A DNA stretch of 64,000 bases from Epinephelus fuscoguttatus (taxonomy: Eukaryota > Chordata > Actinopteri > Perciformes > Serranidae): the NCBI RefSeq assembly GCF_011397635.1, contig NC_064755.1:38360059-38424058 (forward strand), in the 5' to 3' direction. The position numbers and the translations under genes were made by a program. How positions within the stretch are numbered: position 1 is the stretch's first letter; each line of letters opens with the position of its first letter. Below, in pieces: positions 23,383-35,057 of this stretch. The notes beneath the pieces were generated by a model. It did not search any database. It worked only from the letters and a program-made list of their open reading frames with translations, and was not told the origin of the DNA.

Positions 23383-24983
23383 ATTAAAGTGTTTTCTTGC
23401 ATTTCATCGAGTCTGTCGTCGATTTACATGATTCACTGATTTGTGGATACGAGTGTTGAGTTAGACAAAACAAATCTCACCTCAGAGTCCTCTCAGTAGC
23501 TGTTCTGGAGCTTTTGACCATATCACACGATCTTCGTCAGCAGACTCAGTTGTTTAATTTCCATTTTTAGGAGCACTTTCAGGACTTCACATCAATGTTG
23601 GCATCACAGTTTAAACACTTCCAAGAGCACCAACACATCTACTGAGGAAAATCATGTGATACATCCAAAAGCTCCAGTACAGCTATTAAATGCACCGACA
23701 CATACATGAACAGTAGACACACATGCACATGTTCAGACTTTAGATCCTGGGATCTCAGTTTTAATGAGTGCCATCTTATGTAGCCAGGATATGACTGAGG
23801 TAAAAAAAAATTGCACACATAAAACAAAATGTCTTTTTCATTTTATTTTCACATCAAACTCCACAGTTCTCCACTGAAATTGGCAATATTTTTTTTATTA
23901 CGTATACAATGTGTTTATGTATTTTTATGACATATTGCACTATGACTCTTTTGCATAATGTTTTATGACAGTAAATTACAACTATAATTTTTGATGCACT
24001 ACACAATTTTTTGAAGTTCTTTCCATCTACTAACTTTTTTATTCTAATTTGATTTACTTTTATACATACTAAATTGTAACATGTTATGTGACATACATGC
24101 TATGACTTTTTAAAACGTTTTTATGATATACTTCTCCATGACTTTATGTAAATTCAAGACAACAGAAATAAAGTATTTCTTAAAATATTGAGATAAAAAG
24201 GTCAGAATAGTGCATCAACAAAGGTAATTGAGAACTACGTCATGAATGTATGATAAAAGTCAATAGTAGAGAATAAAAATATAGTATGAAAAATTTAAAT
24301 AAATGAAAAAAAAGTCATAGTATAGTGTGACCGAAATTTGAATAAAAAAAAAAAAAAAGTTGTACTATGGTATGACCAAAATTTATATGAAAAAGTCATA
24401 GTATAGCATTACCAAAATTTAAAAAAAATAAAAAAAAGTAGAAAAGTTCTACTTTGGTTTGACCCCAAGAAAAGGTCACAGTATAGTAAGACCTTGATTT
24501 ATATAAATATGTCATGTAACAAAAAAGTGATGGCATAATATGACTGCAATTGAATAAACAGAAACAGTCATAGTATAGCATGTCATCACAAATAATAAAA
24601 AAAATCATGAAAAAAAATCATAGTATAGTATGTCATCCAAATTCACAAAAAACCGTCATAGTATAGCGTGTCATACAAAATCATGAAAAAAACGTCATAG
24701 TGTAGCATGTCATACAAAATCATGAAAAAGTCATAGTATAGTATGTCGTGCAAAATCATGAAAAAAATGTCATATATGGCATGTCATACAAAATCATGAA
24801 AAAAACGTCATAGTGTAGCATGTCATACAAAATCATAAAAAAGTCAGTATGTCATACAAAATCATGAAAAAGTCATAGTATAGTATGTCGTCCAAAATCA
24901 TGAAAAAAATGTCATATATGGCATGTCGTCCAAAATCATGAAAAAACGTCATAGTATAGTATGTCATACAAAATCACAAAAAA

Positions 24984-25198
24984 AGTCATAGTATAAAATT
25001 TTTTTATGAAGCAAATAATTGAGGGCAACAGAAATAGAGTCATAGGGCCCTTACAAGAAGTCAACAAAATATAACTGAAAGATTGGGCTAGACCTAACAA
25101 AATGAGACACTGGTGCAACATATATACTGGCTGATCAGGCTGAATTAAACACACAGGGTACAACTACAACAACTGAAACCAACAAAAGAAAAACCTAA
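24984..25198. repeat. First copy of a 214-bp direct duplication
   Basis: This non-minisatellite segment (containing gagtcatagggcccttacaa and ctggctgatcaggctgaatt) recurs nearly identically at 26,738-26,951 in the same orientation. The two copies are 1,754 bases apart inside the AT-rich array. The near-identity suggests a recent larger-scale duplication of the array. Confidence 0.9.
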
Positions 25199-25676
25199 AT
25201 AATAAAAAAAAAATCATAGTATAGCATGTCGTCCAAAATCATGAAAAAAATGTCATATATGGCATGTCATACAAAATCATGAAAAAAACGTCATAGTGTA
25301 GCATGTCATACAAAATCATAAAAAAAGTCATAGTGTAGCATGTTGTCCAAAATCACAAAAAAAAGTCAGTATGTCATACAAAATCATGAAAAAAACGTTA
25401 TAGTATAGTATGTTGTCCAAAATCATAAAAAACGTCATAGTAAAGCATGTCATACAAAATCATGAAAAATAGTCATAGTATAGCATGTCATCCAAAATAA
25501 AAAAAAAAGTCATAGTATAGTATGTTGTCCAAAATCATGAAAAAAATGTCATATATGGCATGACATCCAAAATCATGAAAAAATGTCATAGTATAGTATG
25601 TCATCCAAATTCACAAAAAACCGTCATAGTATAGCATGTCATACAAAATCACAAAAAAAAAGTCATAGTTGATGTT

Positions 25677-26300
25677 CAATCAATCAATCAATCAATTTTA
25701 TTTATAAAGCCCAATATCACAAATCACAATTTGCCTCACAGGGCTTTACAGCATACGACATCCCTCTGTCCTTTGGACCCTCACAGCGGATAAGGAAAAA
25801 CTCCCCAAAAAAAACCCTTTAACGGGGAAAAAAACGGTAGAAACCTCAGGAAGAGCAACTGAGGAGGGATCCCTCTTCCAGGACGGACAGACGTGCAATA
25901 GATGTCGTACAGAACAGATCAGCATAATAAATTAACAGTAATCCATATGACACAATGAGACAGAGAGAGAGAGAGAGAGAGAGGTGCAGGTAATGACAGT
26001 ATCTTACAACAACATTAATGAAAGTAATAATATTATAGTTATAGTTCTGGCAACTGTGGTACAGTATGTTGAAAGTATGTATTAATACCTGGCAGTATAC
26101 AAGTGTGACAATAATCATATGTGTATAATAACAGTAGAAGTATGACTAATGACTAATGATGGCAGCAGCAGCAGGAGGCATCTGGCGGGACCACGGCAGC
26201 AGCACAACCACACACGTCACGCTGTCCAGGCACCGCTGCGATATGAGTAACCTGAGAGACAGTGGAGCACAAAGGCTCCGGAGAAGAAGCCGAGAAAAAT
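25677..26300 (+). mobile_element. Retrotransposon tail inserted in the AT-rich array
   Basis: Starts with (CAAT)n and ttttatttataaagcccaat, continues with a GC-balanced 600-base sequence including (GA)n at 25,962-25,983 and a block rich in GCAGCA, and ends about agaagccgagaaaaatcc. The first 150 bases match, in reverse, the element at 21,030-21,136. This is a dispersed teleost retrotransposon 3' region (RTE/Expander-like, family uncertain). It has no reverse transcriptase frame. Confidence 0.65.
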
Positions 26301-26737
26301 CCAAAAATCACAAAAAAAGTCAGTATGTTATACAAAATCATGAAAAAAACGTTATAGTATAGCATGTTGTCCAAAATCATGAAAAAACATCATAGTATAG
26401 CATGTCATCCAAAATAAAATAAAAAATGTCGTAGTATAGCATGTCAACCAAAATCACAAAAAAATGTCATAGTATTGCATGTCATCCAAAATCATGAAAA
26501 AACGTCATAGTAGTATAGTATGTCATGAAATGGCATGTCATACAAAATCACAAAAAAAGTCATAGTATAGCATGTTGTCCAAAATTACAAAAAAAGTCAG
26601 TATGTCATACAAAATCATGAAAAAAACGTTATAGTATAGCATGTTGTCCAAAATCATGAAAAAACGTCATAGTAAAGCATGTCATACAAAATCATGAAAA
26701 AAGTCATAGTATAGTATGTCATCCAAAATAAAAAAAA

Positions 26738-26951
26738 AGTCATAGTATAAATTTTTTTTATGAAATAAATAATTGAGGGCAATAGAAATAGAGTCATAGG
26801 GCCCTTACAAGAAGTCAACAAAATATAACTGAAAGATTGGGCTAGACCTAACAAAATGAGACACTGGTGCAACATATATACTGGCTGATCAGGCTGAATT
26901 AAACACACAGGGTACAACTACAACAACTGAAACCAACAAAAGAAAAACCTA
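26738..26951. repeat. Second copy of the 214-bp direct duplication
   Basis: Nearly identical to 24,984-25,198, with a handful of substitutions and one or two single-base length changes in homopolymers. It marks the right edge of a duplicated block of the satellite. Confidence 0.9.
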
Positions 26952-27646
26952 ACTGTGGGCACAGCCATCACATATGTCAAAGAAAACTCTATAAAAATGT
27001 CATAATACAGAATGCCATTAAAATGATTATAAAAAGTCTTGGTATAGTATGTTGTAAATTTGTATTAAAATAATCAGAGTATATTACGTAAAAAAAAAGT
27101 CATGGTATATTATGTCAAAAATTTATATTTAAAAAAATCATAGTACATCATAAAAATGAATATGAATAACTCAGAGTAAAGCTTTTTTTTAAAAATATGT
27201 GACAAAGTCATAGTCTAGTACGTCAAAAAAGTCATAGTATAGTATGTTGTAAATTTATATGTATATATGATATATTTATATTTTATATATTTTATATTTA
27301 TATATTTTTTTAAAAAAATCATAGTAAAATATATCATAAATAGTATCAACAAAACCAGCACAGTACACTACAGAATAGCATGTCATAAATTTAAAAAAAA
27401 ATAAATAAATAAAAAATCAGTGTAGCAGTACCACTCGGTACTGTTGGAAATAATAGGTGAAAATAATTAATAAAAAAGTCAAAGTCAAAAAACAAAAAGT
27501 CATGATATAGAATGTTTTATGAAATGAATATGAATATCATAGTACTTTTTGTAATGTGGGAAAAGTCAAGTCTAGTACATCAACAAAATAAACATTAAAT
27601 AAATATAATAAATATGGCATGTTTTAAATGAATATATATATATATA

Positions 27647-29271
27647 CAGTACAGGCCAAAAGTTTGGACACACCTTCTCATTCAATGCGTTTTCTTTATT
27701 TTCATGACTATTTACATTGTAGATTCTCACTGAAGGCATCAAAACTATGAATGAACACATGTGGAGTTATGTACTTAACAAAAAAAGGTGAAATAACTGA
27801 AAACATGTTTTATATTCTAGTTTCTTCAAAATAGCCACCCTTTGCTCTGATTACTGCTTTGCACACTCTTGGCATTCTCTCCATGAGCTTCAAGAGGTAG
27901 TCACCTGAAATGGTTTTCCAACAGTCTTGAAGGAGTTCCCAGAGGTGTTTAGCACTTGTTGGCCCCTTTGCCTTCACTCTGCGGTCCAGCTCACCCCAAA
28001 CCATCTCGATTGGGTTCAGGTCCGGTGACTGTGGAGGCCAGGTCATCTGCCGCAGCACTCCATCACTCTCCTTCTTGGTCAAATAGCCCTTACACAGCCT
28101 GGAGGTGTGTTTGGGGTCATTGTCCTGTTGAAAAATAAATGATCGTCCAACTAAAGCAAACCGGATGGGATGGCATGTCGCTGCAGGATGCTGTGGTAGC
28201 CATGCTGGTTCAGTGTGCCTTCAATTTTGAATAAATCCCCAACAGTGTCACCAGCAAAACACCCCCACACCATCACACCTCCTCCTCCATGCTTCACAGT
28301 GGGAACCAGGCATGTGGAATCCATCCGTTCACCTTTTCTGTGTCTCACAAAGACACGGCGGTTGGAACCAAAGATCTCAAATTTGGACTCATCAGACCAA
28401 AGCACAGATTTCCACTGGTCTAATGTCCATTCCTTGTGTTTCTTGGCCCAAACAAATCTCTTCTGCTTGTTGCCTCTCCTTAGCAGTGGTTTCCTAGCAG
28501 CTATTTGACCATGAAGGCCTGATTCGCAGTCTCCTCTTAACAGTTGTTCTAGAGATGGGTCTGCTGCTAGAACTCTGTGTGGCATTCATCTGGTCTCTGA
28601 TCTGAGCTGCTGTTAACTTACGATTTCTGAGGCTGGTGACTCGGATGAACTTATCCTCAGAAGCAGAGGTGACTCTTGGTCTTCCTTTCCTGGGTCGGTC
28701 CTCATGTGTGCCAGTTTCGTTGTAGCGCTTGATGGTTTTTGCGACTCCACTTGGGGACACATTTAAAGTTTTTGCAATTTTCCGGACTGACTGACCTTCA
28801 TTTCTTAAAGTAATGATGGCCACTCGTTTTTCTTTAGTTACTGATTGGTTCTTGCCATAATATGAATTTTAACAGTTGTCCAATAGGGCTGTCGGCTGTG
28901 TATTAACCTGACTTCTGCACAACACAACTGATGGTCCCAACCCCATTGATAAAGCAAGAAATTCCACTAATTAACCCTGATAAGGCACACCTGTGAAGTG
29001 GAAACCATTTCAGGTGACTACCTCTTGAAGCTCATGGAGAGAATGCCAAGAGTGTGCAAAGCAGTAATCAGAGCAAAGGGTGGCTATTTTGAAGAAACTA
29101 GAATATAAAACATGTTTTCAGTTATTTCACCTTTTTTTGTTAAGTACATAACGCCACATGTGTTCATTCATAGTTTTGATGCCTTCAGTGAGAATCTACA
29201 ATGTAAATAGTCATGAAAATAAAGAAAACGCATTGAATGAGAAGGTGTGTCCAAACTTTTGGCCTGTACTG
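27647..29271 (-). mobile_element. Tc1/mariner transposon, 1.6 kb, with long inverted repeats
   Basis: Both ends are inverted copies of about 270 bases (27,647-27,915 and 29,002-29,271), beginning cagtacaggccaaaagtttg. A TA dinucleotide flanks each side (27,645-27,646; 29,272-29,273), as expected for Tc1 insertion. It carries one transposase gene on the minus strand, described separately. It has landed in the AT-rich minisatellite. The element is full length but its transposase is broken. Confidence 0.95.
27810..28823 (-). pseudogene. Tc1 transposase, broken by frameshifts
   Basis: Cut-and-paste DDE transposase read in three frames: 28,823-about 28,500 (N-terminal paired-type helix-turn-helix, NEGQSVRKIAKTLNVSPSG, then GRPRVTS), about 28,585-28,151 (WTLDQWKSVLWSDESKFE with the first Asp, HGGGGVMVWGCF) and 28,082-27,810 (WPPQSPDLNPIEMVW with the Glu). 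The second catalytic Asp (QQD) motif falls at the second frame change near 28,100-28,150. The frame changes near 28,500-28,580 and 28,090-28,150 mean it cannot make an intact enzyme. The last 31 codons lie inside the inverted repeat. Usual length is about 340 residues. Confidence 0.9.
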
Positions 29272-29280
29272 TATATATAT

Positions 29281-29292
29281 GTAGATATAGAT

Positions 29293-29355
<63 letters not shown>
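29281..29355. repeat. (GATA)n microsatellite next to the Tc1 element
   Basis: About 17 GATA units directly follow the right end of the transposon. Confidence 0.9.
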
Positions 29356-29850
29356 TGAAAAAAATCATAGTATGGTCATGGTATAGAATATAAACTAGAA
29401 GGGGTATGTTCTAAAATGAATGTAAATAAGTCATAGTACTGTAGAACACTCAAAAAAAAAGTTATATTAATCATGCCACAAATATGCCACAAATATGGTA
29501 TATAAAAAAATCACAGTATATTTTGTCATAAATGATAAATATAAAACAGTCATAGTAATGCATGTCATAATTTTATTTAAAAAAAAAATCATACTATAGC
29601 ATGTCTGTTTTTTTATTTACTTTTTATGACATTCTACACTATTACTTTTTTACATTTTTTTTAATGCTATACTGTGACTTATTTATATTGATTTGTGATG
29701 ACATACTATACTATTACTGTTTTAAAATGCTATACTTGCTATACTTTTATATTTATTTTTTGACATACTATACTATGATTTTTTTTAATTAATTTGACAT
29801 ATTTTTAAATACTTTCACAACATGCCATACTATGACCTTTTTATAATTTT

Positions 29851-30180
29851 TGGTGCGGTGGTTAGCACTCTCGCCTCACAGCAAGAGGGTTGCCGGTTCG
29901 ATCCCGGGCGTGGGAGCCCTTCTGTGCGGAGTTTGCATGTTCTCCCCGTGTCAGCGTGGGTTCTCTCCGGGCACTCCGGCTTCCTCCCACAGTCCAAAGA
30001 CATGCAGATTGGGGACTAGGTTAATTGATAACTCTAAATTGTCCGTTGTTTGTCTCTATGTGTCAGCCGTGCGATAGTCTGGCGACCTGTCCAGGGTGTA
30101 CCCTGCCTCTTGCCCGATGTCAGCTGGGATAGGCTCCAGCCCCCCCGCGACCCTCAAGAGGATGAAGCGATTAGAATTAT
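29851..30180 (+). mobile_element. tRNA-derived SINE
   Basis: The head has RNA polymerase III promoter boxes: a TGGTTAGCACTC A-box-like motif near 29,858 and a perfect B box GGTTCGATCCC near 29,895. The body contains the widespread fish SINE/LINE core gcatgttctccccgtgtcag and ttcctcccacagtccaaaga, and ends near ggatgaagcgattagaatta. It is inserted in the right-hand AT-rich arm. It is V-SINE-like by layout, but the exact family was not checked. Confidence 0.8.
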
Positions 30181-31269
30181 TTTCTGAAGCGCTGCACTGA
30201 CTTAATTATATTTATGTTTATGACATACTTTACTATCATTTTTTAAGATACAATGCTGTAACTTTTTTATGTTCATTTTTTATGATATACGGTACTTTAA
30301 GTTTTTGTAAAAATGTATATATGACTATTTCCACATATTTTTTAGGTGCTACATTATGACATTTTTATATTAATTTATGACATACTATAATATGACTTTT
30401 TAAATACTTTGTTATGGCATACTAAACTATTACTTTTTATATACATTTTTAAATGGCATATTATACTATGGCTTTTTCATGTATTTTTTAATCACATGAT
30501 ACTATGACTTTTTAAATTTATTTTGTTTTCACATTCTATACTATAACTTCATATTTATATTTTTCATGACATACTATGACTGATATGCCTAATTTCACAG
30601 CAGCGTTTCTAAAAAAATTGCAAAGCATGTTGCAATATTTACAGCTGGTTTTTTTTTTGGTTTTTTTTTTCAATAACATTGAAATTTTTCAATTGAAACC
30701 TGCGAGGTCACACAGAATTCACAGTGACTGGCTGAATTTACATCAATTTTTGAAATCGCAACTTTTCCACATTCCAGAGACACTGACTAGAATATGATTT
30801 TCTTTCAAATAGTTTTTTTTCTGACACTATAACTTAGACGTTTTTTATGACACTACGCTAGACTATGGCTGTACACTTTTTAACATTCTATACTATGACT
30901 TTTTATATATTTTTTGTTATATCCTAGTATTACTTTTTTTATGTAAAATTTTTGAGAAACTATACTTTGATTTCTTTTTAAATTGACACAAGATACTATG
31001 GCTTCATAGTTTTATTTTTATGGCATACTGCAATTTGTTTTTCCATATATTTGCTGACATACTATAACTTTTCTATATGTTTTTTACTACATACTCTATT
31101 AACATACTATCCTACAATCTCTTCTACATACGTATCACTCTGACATGATTTTTGTTATGACTTTACACATGACGTACTTTGACTTCTCTTTTTGTGTGAT
31201 CAAACTTAAGTGTGTCCTAGCTGTATGTTCTGTAACACTGCACCGTCATTGTGAGGACTGTTTACATAC

Positions 31270-32740
31270 CTTGTTTACTTAGCGGAACTCAGAGAATTGC
31301 AACCTTAACCTGGTGGAGGGATGTGCATGTTCCTGTGACCCTGGGAGCTGTGTTATTTGGGCTAAGTAGCCCCTGGTAGGGTCTCCCAAGGCAAAGTGGT
31401 CTCATGGGAGAGGCTGGACTAAGAGCAATTAAAAAGACCTTGTTGACTTTGGCAAAAAGGAGCTGGAGTACCTTGCCTGGAATGAGGAAACTGGGCTGCA
31501 GGGGCAGGAGCAGGGGCAGGGGCAGGGACCCACATGTTGGTGTCACAGACTGGCTCTAGGGACATGGAATGTCGCCCTCTGGCAAGAGAGGAGGTGGAGT
31601 GGTCCCAACTAGAAATAATTGGACTCACCTCTGCACTTAGCACCAGTTCTGGAACCAAATTCCTGGAGAGGTGCTGGATGCGTGTGTGATACTCACAAGC
31701 CCCCAGCTGAGTGCCACTGTGTTGGAGCTCTCCCCAGGAACACAAGGGTTGATTTGATGCGAGAGCTCTCTGACTATAGCTTGAGCTTTCGCAACAAACA
31801 GCAGTTCAGAGTACCTGGCCTACTTGGAGTCTCTGGGGGTAGTCCTGGAAAGGGTTCTTTTGAAGGACTTCAGTGCTCACGTGGGCAACAATGGAGAAAC
31901 CTGGAGGGGGATGATTGAGAGGAACAGCATGCCTGATCTAAATCCGAGTGGTGTTTTGTTATTGAACTTCTGTGCTAGTCATGGACTGGCTGTAACAAAC
32001 ATTGCAGCACAGGGTGGTTCATAAGTGTACTTCAGTTATGGACTTGTGGTTCTGTTGGCTTCATCACACTGTGACCTCCAATATGCACTGGGGCGGTTTG
32101 CAGGCGAGAGTGAAGCGGTCAGGATGAGAGACAGGGCCTCCAAGTGTGAGGCCATGGTTCTCTGCCAGAAACCAGTGGATTGCCCCTTCTGGGTTGAGCA
32201 AAATGTCTCAGATTCTTGTGCACAAGTCAGGGTAAAGAGGAGTGTAAGATGGACAAGTGGTTTGGTGCAGCCTCAGCAGTGATGCAGGCGCTGCGCTGGA
32301 CTGTCACTGTGAAGAAAGAGCTGAGCCTGAAGGTGAAGCTTTTGATTTACCGGTCCCTCAATGTCCCAACTCTCAGCTATAGTCATGAGCTTTGGGTAGT
32401 GACAGAAAGAATCAGATCACGGATACAAGAAGCCAAAATGAGTTTCCTCTATAGGGTTCTGCTGCTCCTATACGTCTAAGGGGGTCAGCTGAGGTAGTTC
32501 GGGCACCTGATCAGGATTCTCCTGGGTGCCTCCCATTGGAGGTTTTCCAGGCTCGTCCTATAGGTGGCACTGTGGCGGACCCAAAGCACGCTAGAGGGAA
32601 AACTCATCTAGTCTGGGAACACCTTGCGATCCTGCAGGGGCTGAAAAGCATTGGTGGAGAGAGGGAAGTCTGGAGTACTTTGCTCAGCCTGCTGTCCCCA
32701 CAACCTGACATCAGATAAAAGGATGAGAATGGATGGATGG
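31270..32740 (+). mobile_element. Decayed APE-type LINE with internal deletion
   Basis: Plus-strand frames show endonuclease-domain remnants near 31,820-31,960 ([19 protein letters not shown]) and the end of a reverse transcriptase ORF near 32,250-32,480 (KLLIYRSLNVPTLSYSHELW, TERIRSRIQEAKMSFL). A C-terminal piece follows at 32,600-32,715 (WSTLLSLLSPQPDIR). The catalytic palm with the xADD motif is missing and stops interrupt the frames. The 3' end is a short GGAT-type repeat (32,724-32,741), as in many fish LINEs. A fragment of the same family's 3' end lies at 57,036-57,221. Confidence 0.8.
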
Positions 32741-32741
32741 A

Positions 32742-34655
32742 TTTTGGCATTAGTGAGATGTTAAAGATGAATATGAAGTTTCAGTTCAGGGATTCTTCAG
32801 TGGGGTGGATGCTTGTTGTCATGGAAACAGCATCCCTTCTCTCTGATCCGAACCGCTCCCCTTAAAATAAAACCTGAAATATTTCATCACAAAAATACAT
32901 TTAATACCTTAAAGGTTAAATTTTGGAGATAGATTTGGGTTTGTTTGTTTTTTACCAGATTTTCAGAAGTAAAACATTCACAGTGAGACAGTTTATGGGA
33001 AAACAAGTTACTGCCAACATTTGTAAATGTAATTTTCAGACACTGGACAAACTCAGCTCTCAGCTCCATGTTGTCCTCATGGTGGAGACAGACTTGAGTA
33101 AAACTGGAAGTATAAAAAGCAAAAACTATCTTCACAGATCGACAAGAAATGTTTCCCGTAACAACAGCTGTCTACTTCACCAGTCAGACTGTCAACACAC
33201 AAGATTACCATCACTTGCAGATCACCACTTATCCATAAAGGTTGCATTGCACTACAACAAGCTTAGTTGTCATCAACTCAAGTTATCTTCACTTCTCTGC
33301 CTCCATAGCAGCCTCTCTACTCTGCTGGTCACTCGGTTTGTGTGTGAAGGAGCAGCCCCAACACACAGATACCCTCTTTCCATTGTTACTCCTGGCCACG
33401 ACGATTAAAGTCATACAGCACCTATTTGCGTTTCCATTGTCAGTTTAGGCACGTTGTGCAACGCCATGCCGCGCCAGACATGGACCTTTTCAGGAGCAGG
33501 CCCAAAAGCCAGGCCGCCTGCCCTTAAGTGGGTAGCAGTGACGCCTCATTAACCCCCGACGACCCCTGTTCTCCCCCTCTCCCCTCACCGCTATCTACAG
33601 GAGACCAGAGAGAAAGGCACTTTTAAAAGTCTCTCAGTACTTCTGTAACTTCTAACTGAATCTCTGTGGTTTGGAGTTTAGTTTCCTCCTACGTCCTGTT
33701 TTTCCTTTAGATATCTGCTTTATTTTACTGTTTCATGTTCCCTTTCAGACATATTAGAGGATGTGTGAAGTTGCTGCTGGAAAGCTCAACATTTCCTTAT
33801 TTTGCTGCTTCACGATAAAAGTTTTTACGTAACAAAATAATGAGGGGCTTTTATTGTGAAGAATCTATAGGAAATGAAATGTGTTATTACTGAATAAGCA
33901 AAACTTTGTTAGCAGCTTCTCTTCAATAAAGACAAGTCTAATAATACAGCGGGGAGGAAGAGTATGATCAGAAACAGCCACAGTGAGATGTTGAGGAACT
34001 GCACCTCTGCAAACAGCTCACCTCCAACAGGTAAACTTCTTTTACCGGCCCTGCTGTGGAAAAACACATGTAGCAAAAATAACAGGGGACTTTAGCTGTG
34101 GATCAGCCTGCTGCTTTAAAACGTCAGCCGTCATCAGTTAAAGACACACCTTCAAGGAGGTAGCCATGTTGTAATGGAAATGCAAATCCCTGTTGTGCTG
34201 GGCTGACAGCCCAAACCAAACCAACCCAAACCGAGCCAAGCCAAACCAAGCCAGGCAATGACTGTCGAAAAGGGACGAGAGAGCAGGGGAGAGGCTGCAG
34301 TGTGATAATAAACTGCAAAAAAAACAAAAAAAACATTCAAAAGTACAGATAAAAGAACCGGTATCATCGATCAATACTGAAGTCTTTTACTATTTCAGCT
34401 CTAGGACTGGTTTAAAAATATTTTAGAAGATCAAGCTCAGATTTTAAGAATCCGGATCATTCAAATGATCAGTTTGAAATGAATGAATCGATTATTTTAA
34501 CCCAGCCCTATTACTCAATATATCTGACTAATCTGAAAAGTTAACAATGCAATGCTGAGATTCTGGATACGTGTTGTGACGTGTGTGTCTGATCACTGAA
34601 TTGAATGATGAGCTGAGCCTCTTCTCCACGAGTACAAATAAAAACAGAACAGACA
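32742..34655. other. Intergenic region with a candidate DNA transposon
   Basis: No gene is recognised between the LINE and the frs2 3' UTR. A left end cagcacctatttgcgtttcc (33,416) and a right end ggaaatgcaaatccctgttg (34,176-34,195, inverted) form an imperfect inverted repeat about 785 bases apart. This suggests a decayed non-autonomous transposon. The open frame at 32,923-33,408 has no recognisable domain and no splice context. Confidence 0.45.
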
Positions 34656-34661
34656 TTTATT
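34656..34661 (-). terminator. Polyadenylation signal of the FRS2-family gene
   Basis: TTTATT on the plus strand is AATAAA on the minus strand, about 400 bases after the stop codon at 35,058. This would give a short 3' UTR. Other signals further down cannot be excluded. Confidence 0.5.
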
Positions 34662-35057
34662 GTGCCAGAATCTACTGTACATATTCAGAAACATAATGTG
34701 GTGTACCATGTCGTCCTTAGATACTGAATTACAGCAGCATGTAGTGAATCATATAAAAAGGCTAAATGGAATGCTTTGTTCAGTAATACTGATTTGTACC
34801 ATATAAGGAGAGGAATGCAGTCCAGTCTCATTAACATCAACCCGACAGAGGTATTACATCACCGTAGGAAGAAACCGCTATATGGCAAGTACCTAGGTTC
34901 ATTTGTGACGGCCCACTTGCGAAGGTGGCCGCACAGGAAGTCATTAAGTCATGTAAGACTTGGTGGAGTCTGTCACTGTCTCCTTGTGGGAATATAAAGA
35001 AGCTCCGTCCGTCTTATCAAACAACACAAATGGTTAACAGGAAGTGGAAGGTGCGTG

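Larger units (their letters stand above)
23840..31200. repeat. Large AT-rich minisatellite region with motif in both orientations
   Basis: From about 24,180 to 27,600 the plus strand carries scores of copies of a 35-40 base unit of the form gtcatagtatagcatgtca plus tacaaaatcatgaaaaaa. From about 29,590 to 31,170, and in a small block at 23,880-24,150, the reverse orientation appears (actatgactttttatat, tgacatactatac). The centre is occupied by a Tc1 transposon. The left arm is better preserved than the right arm. No gene is visible; short Tyr/Phe/Met-rich frames are read-through of the repeat. Confidence 0.85.

Noticed and set aside
23840..31200. CRISPR-like array, because of regularly spaced short repeats
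   Set aside because: The units are contiguous, degenerate and AT-rich without unique spacers. The window is plainly vertebrate.
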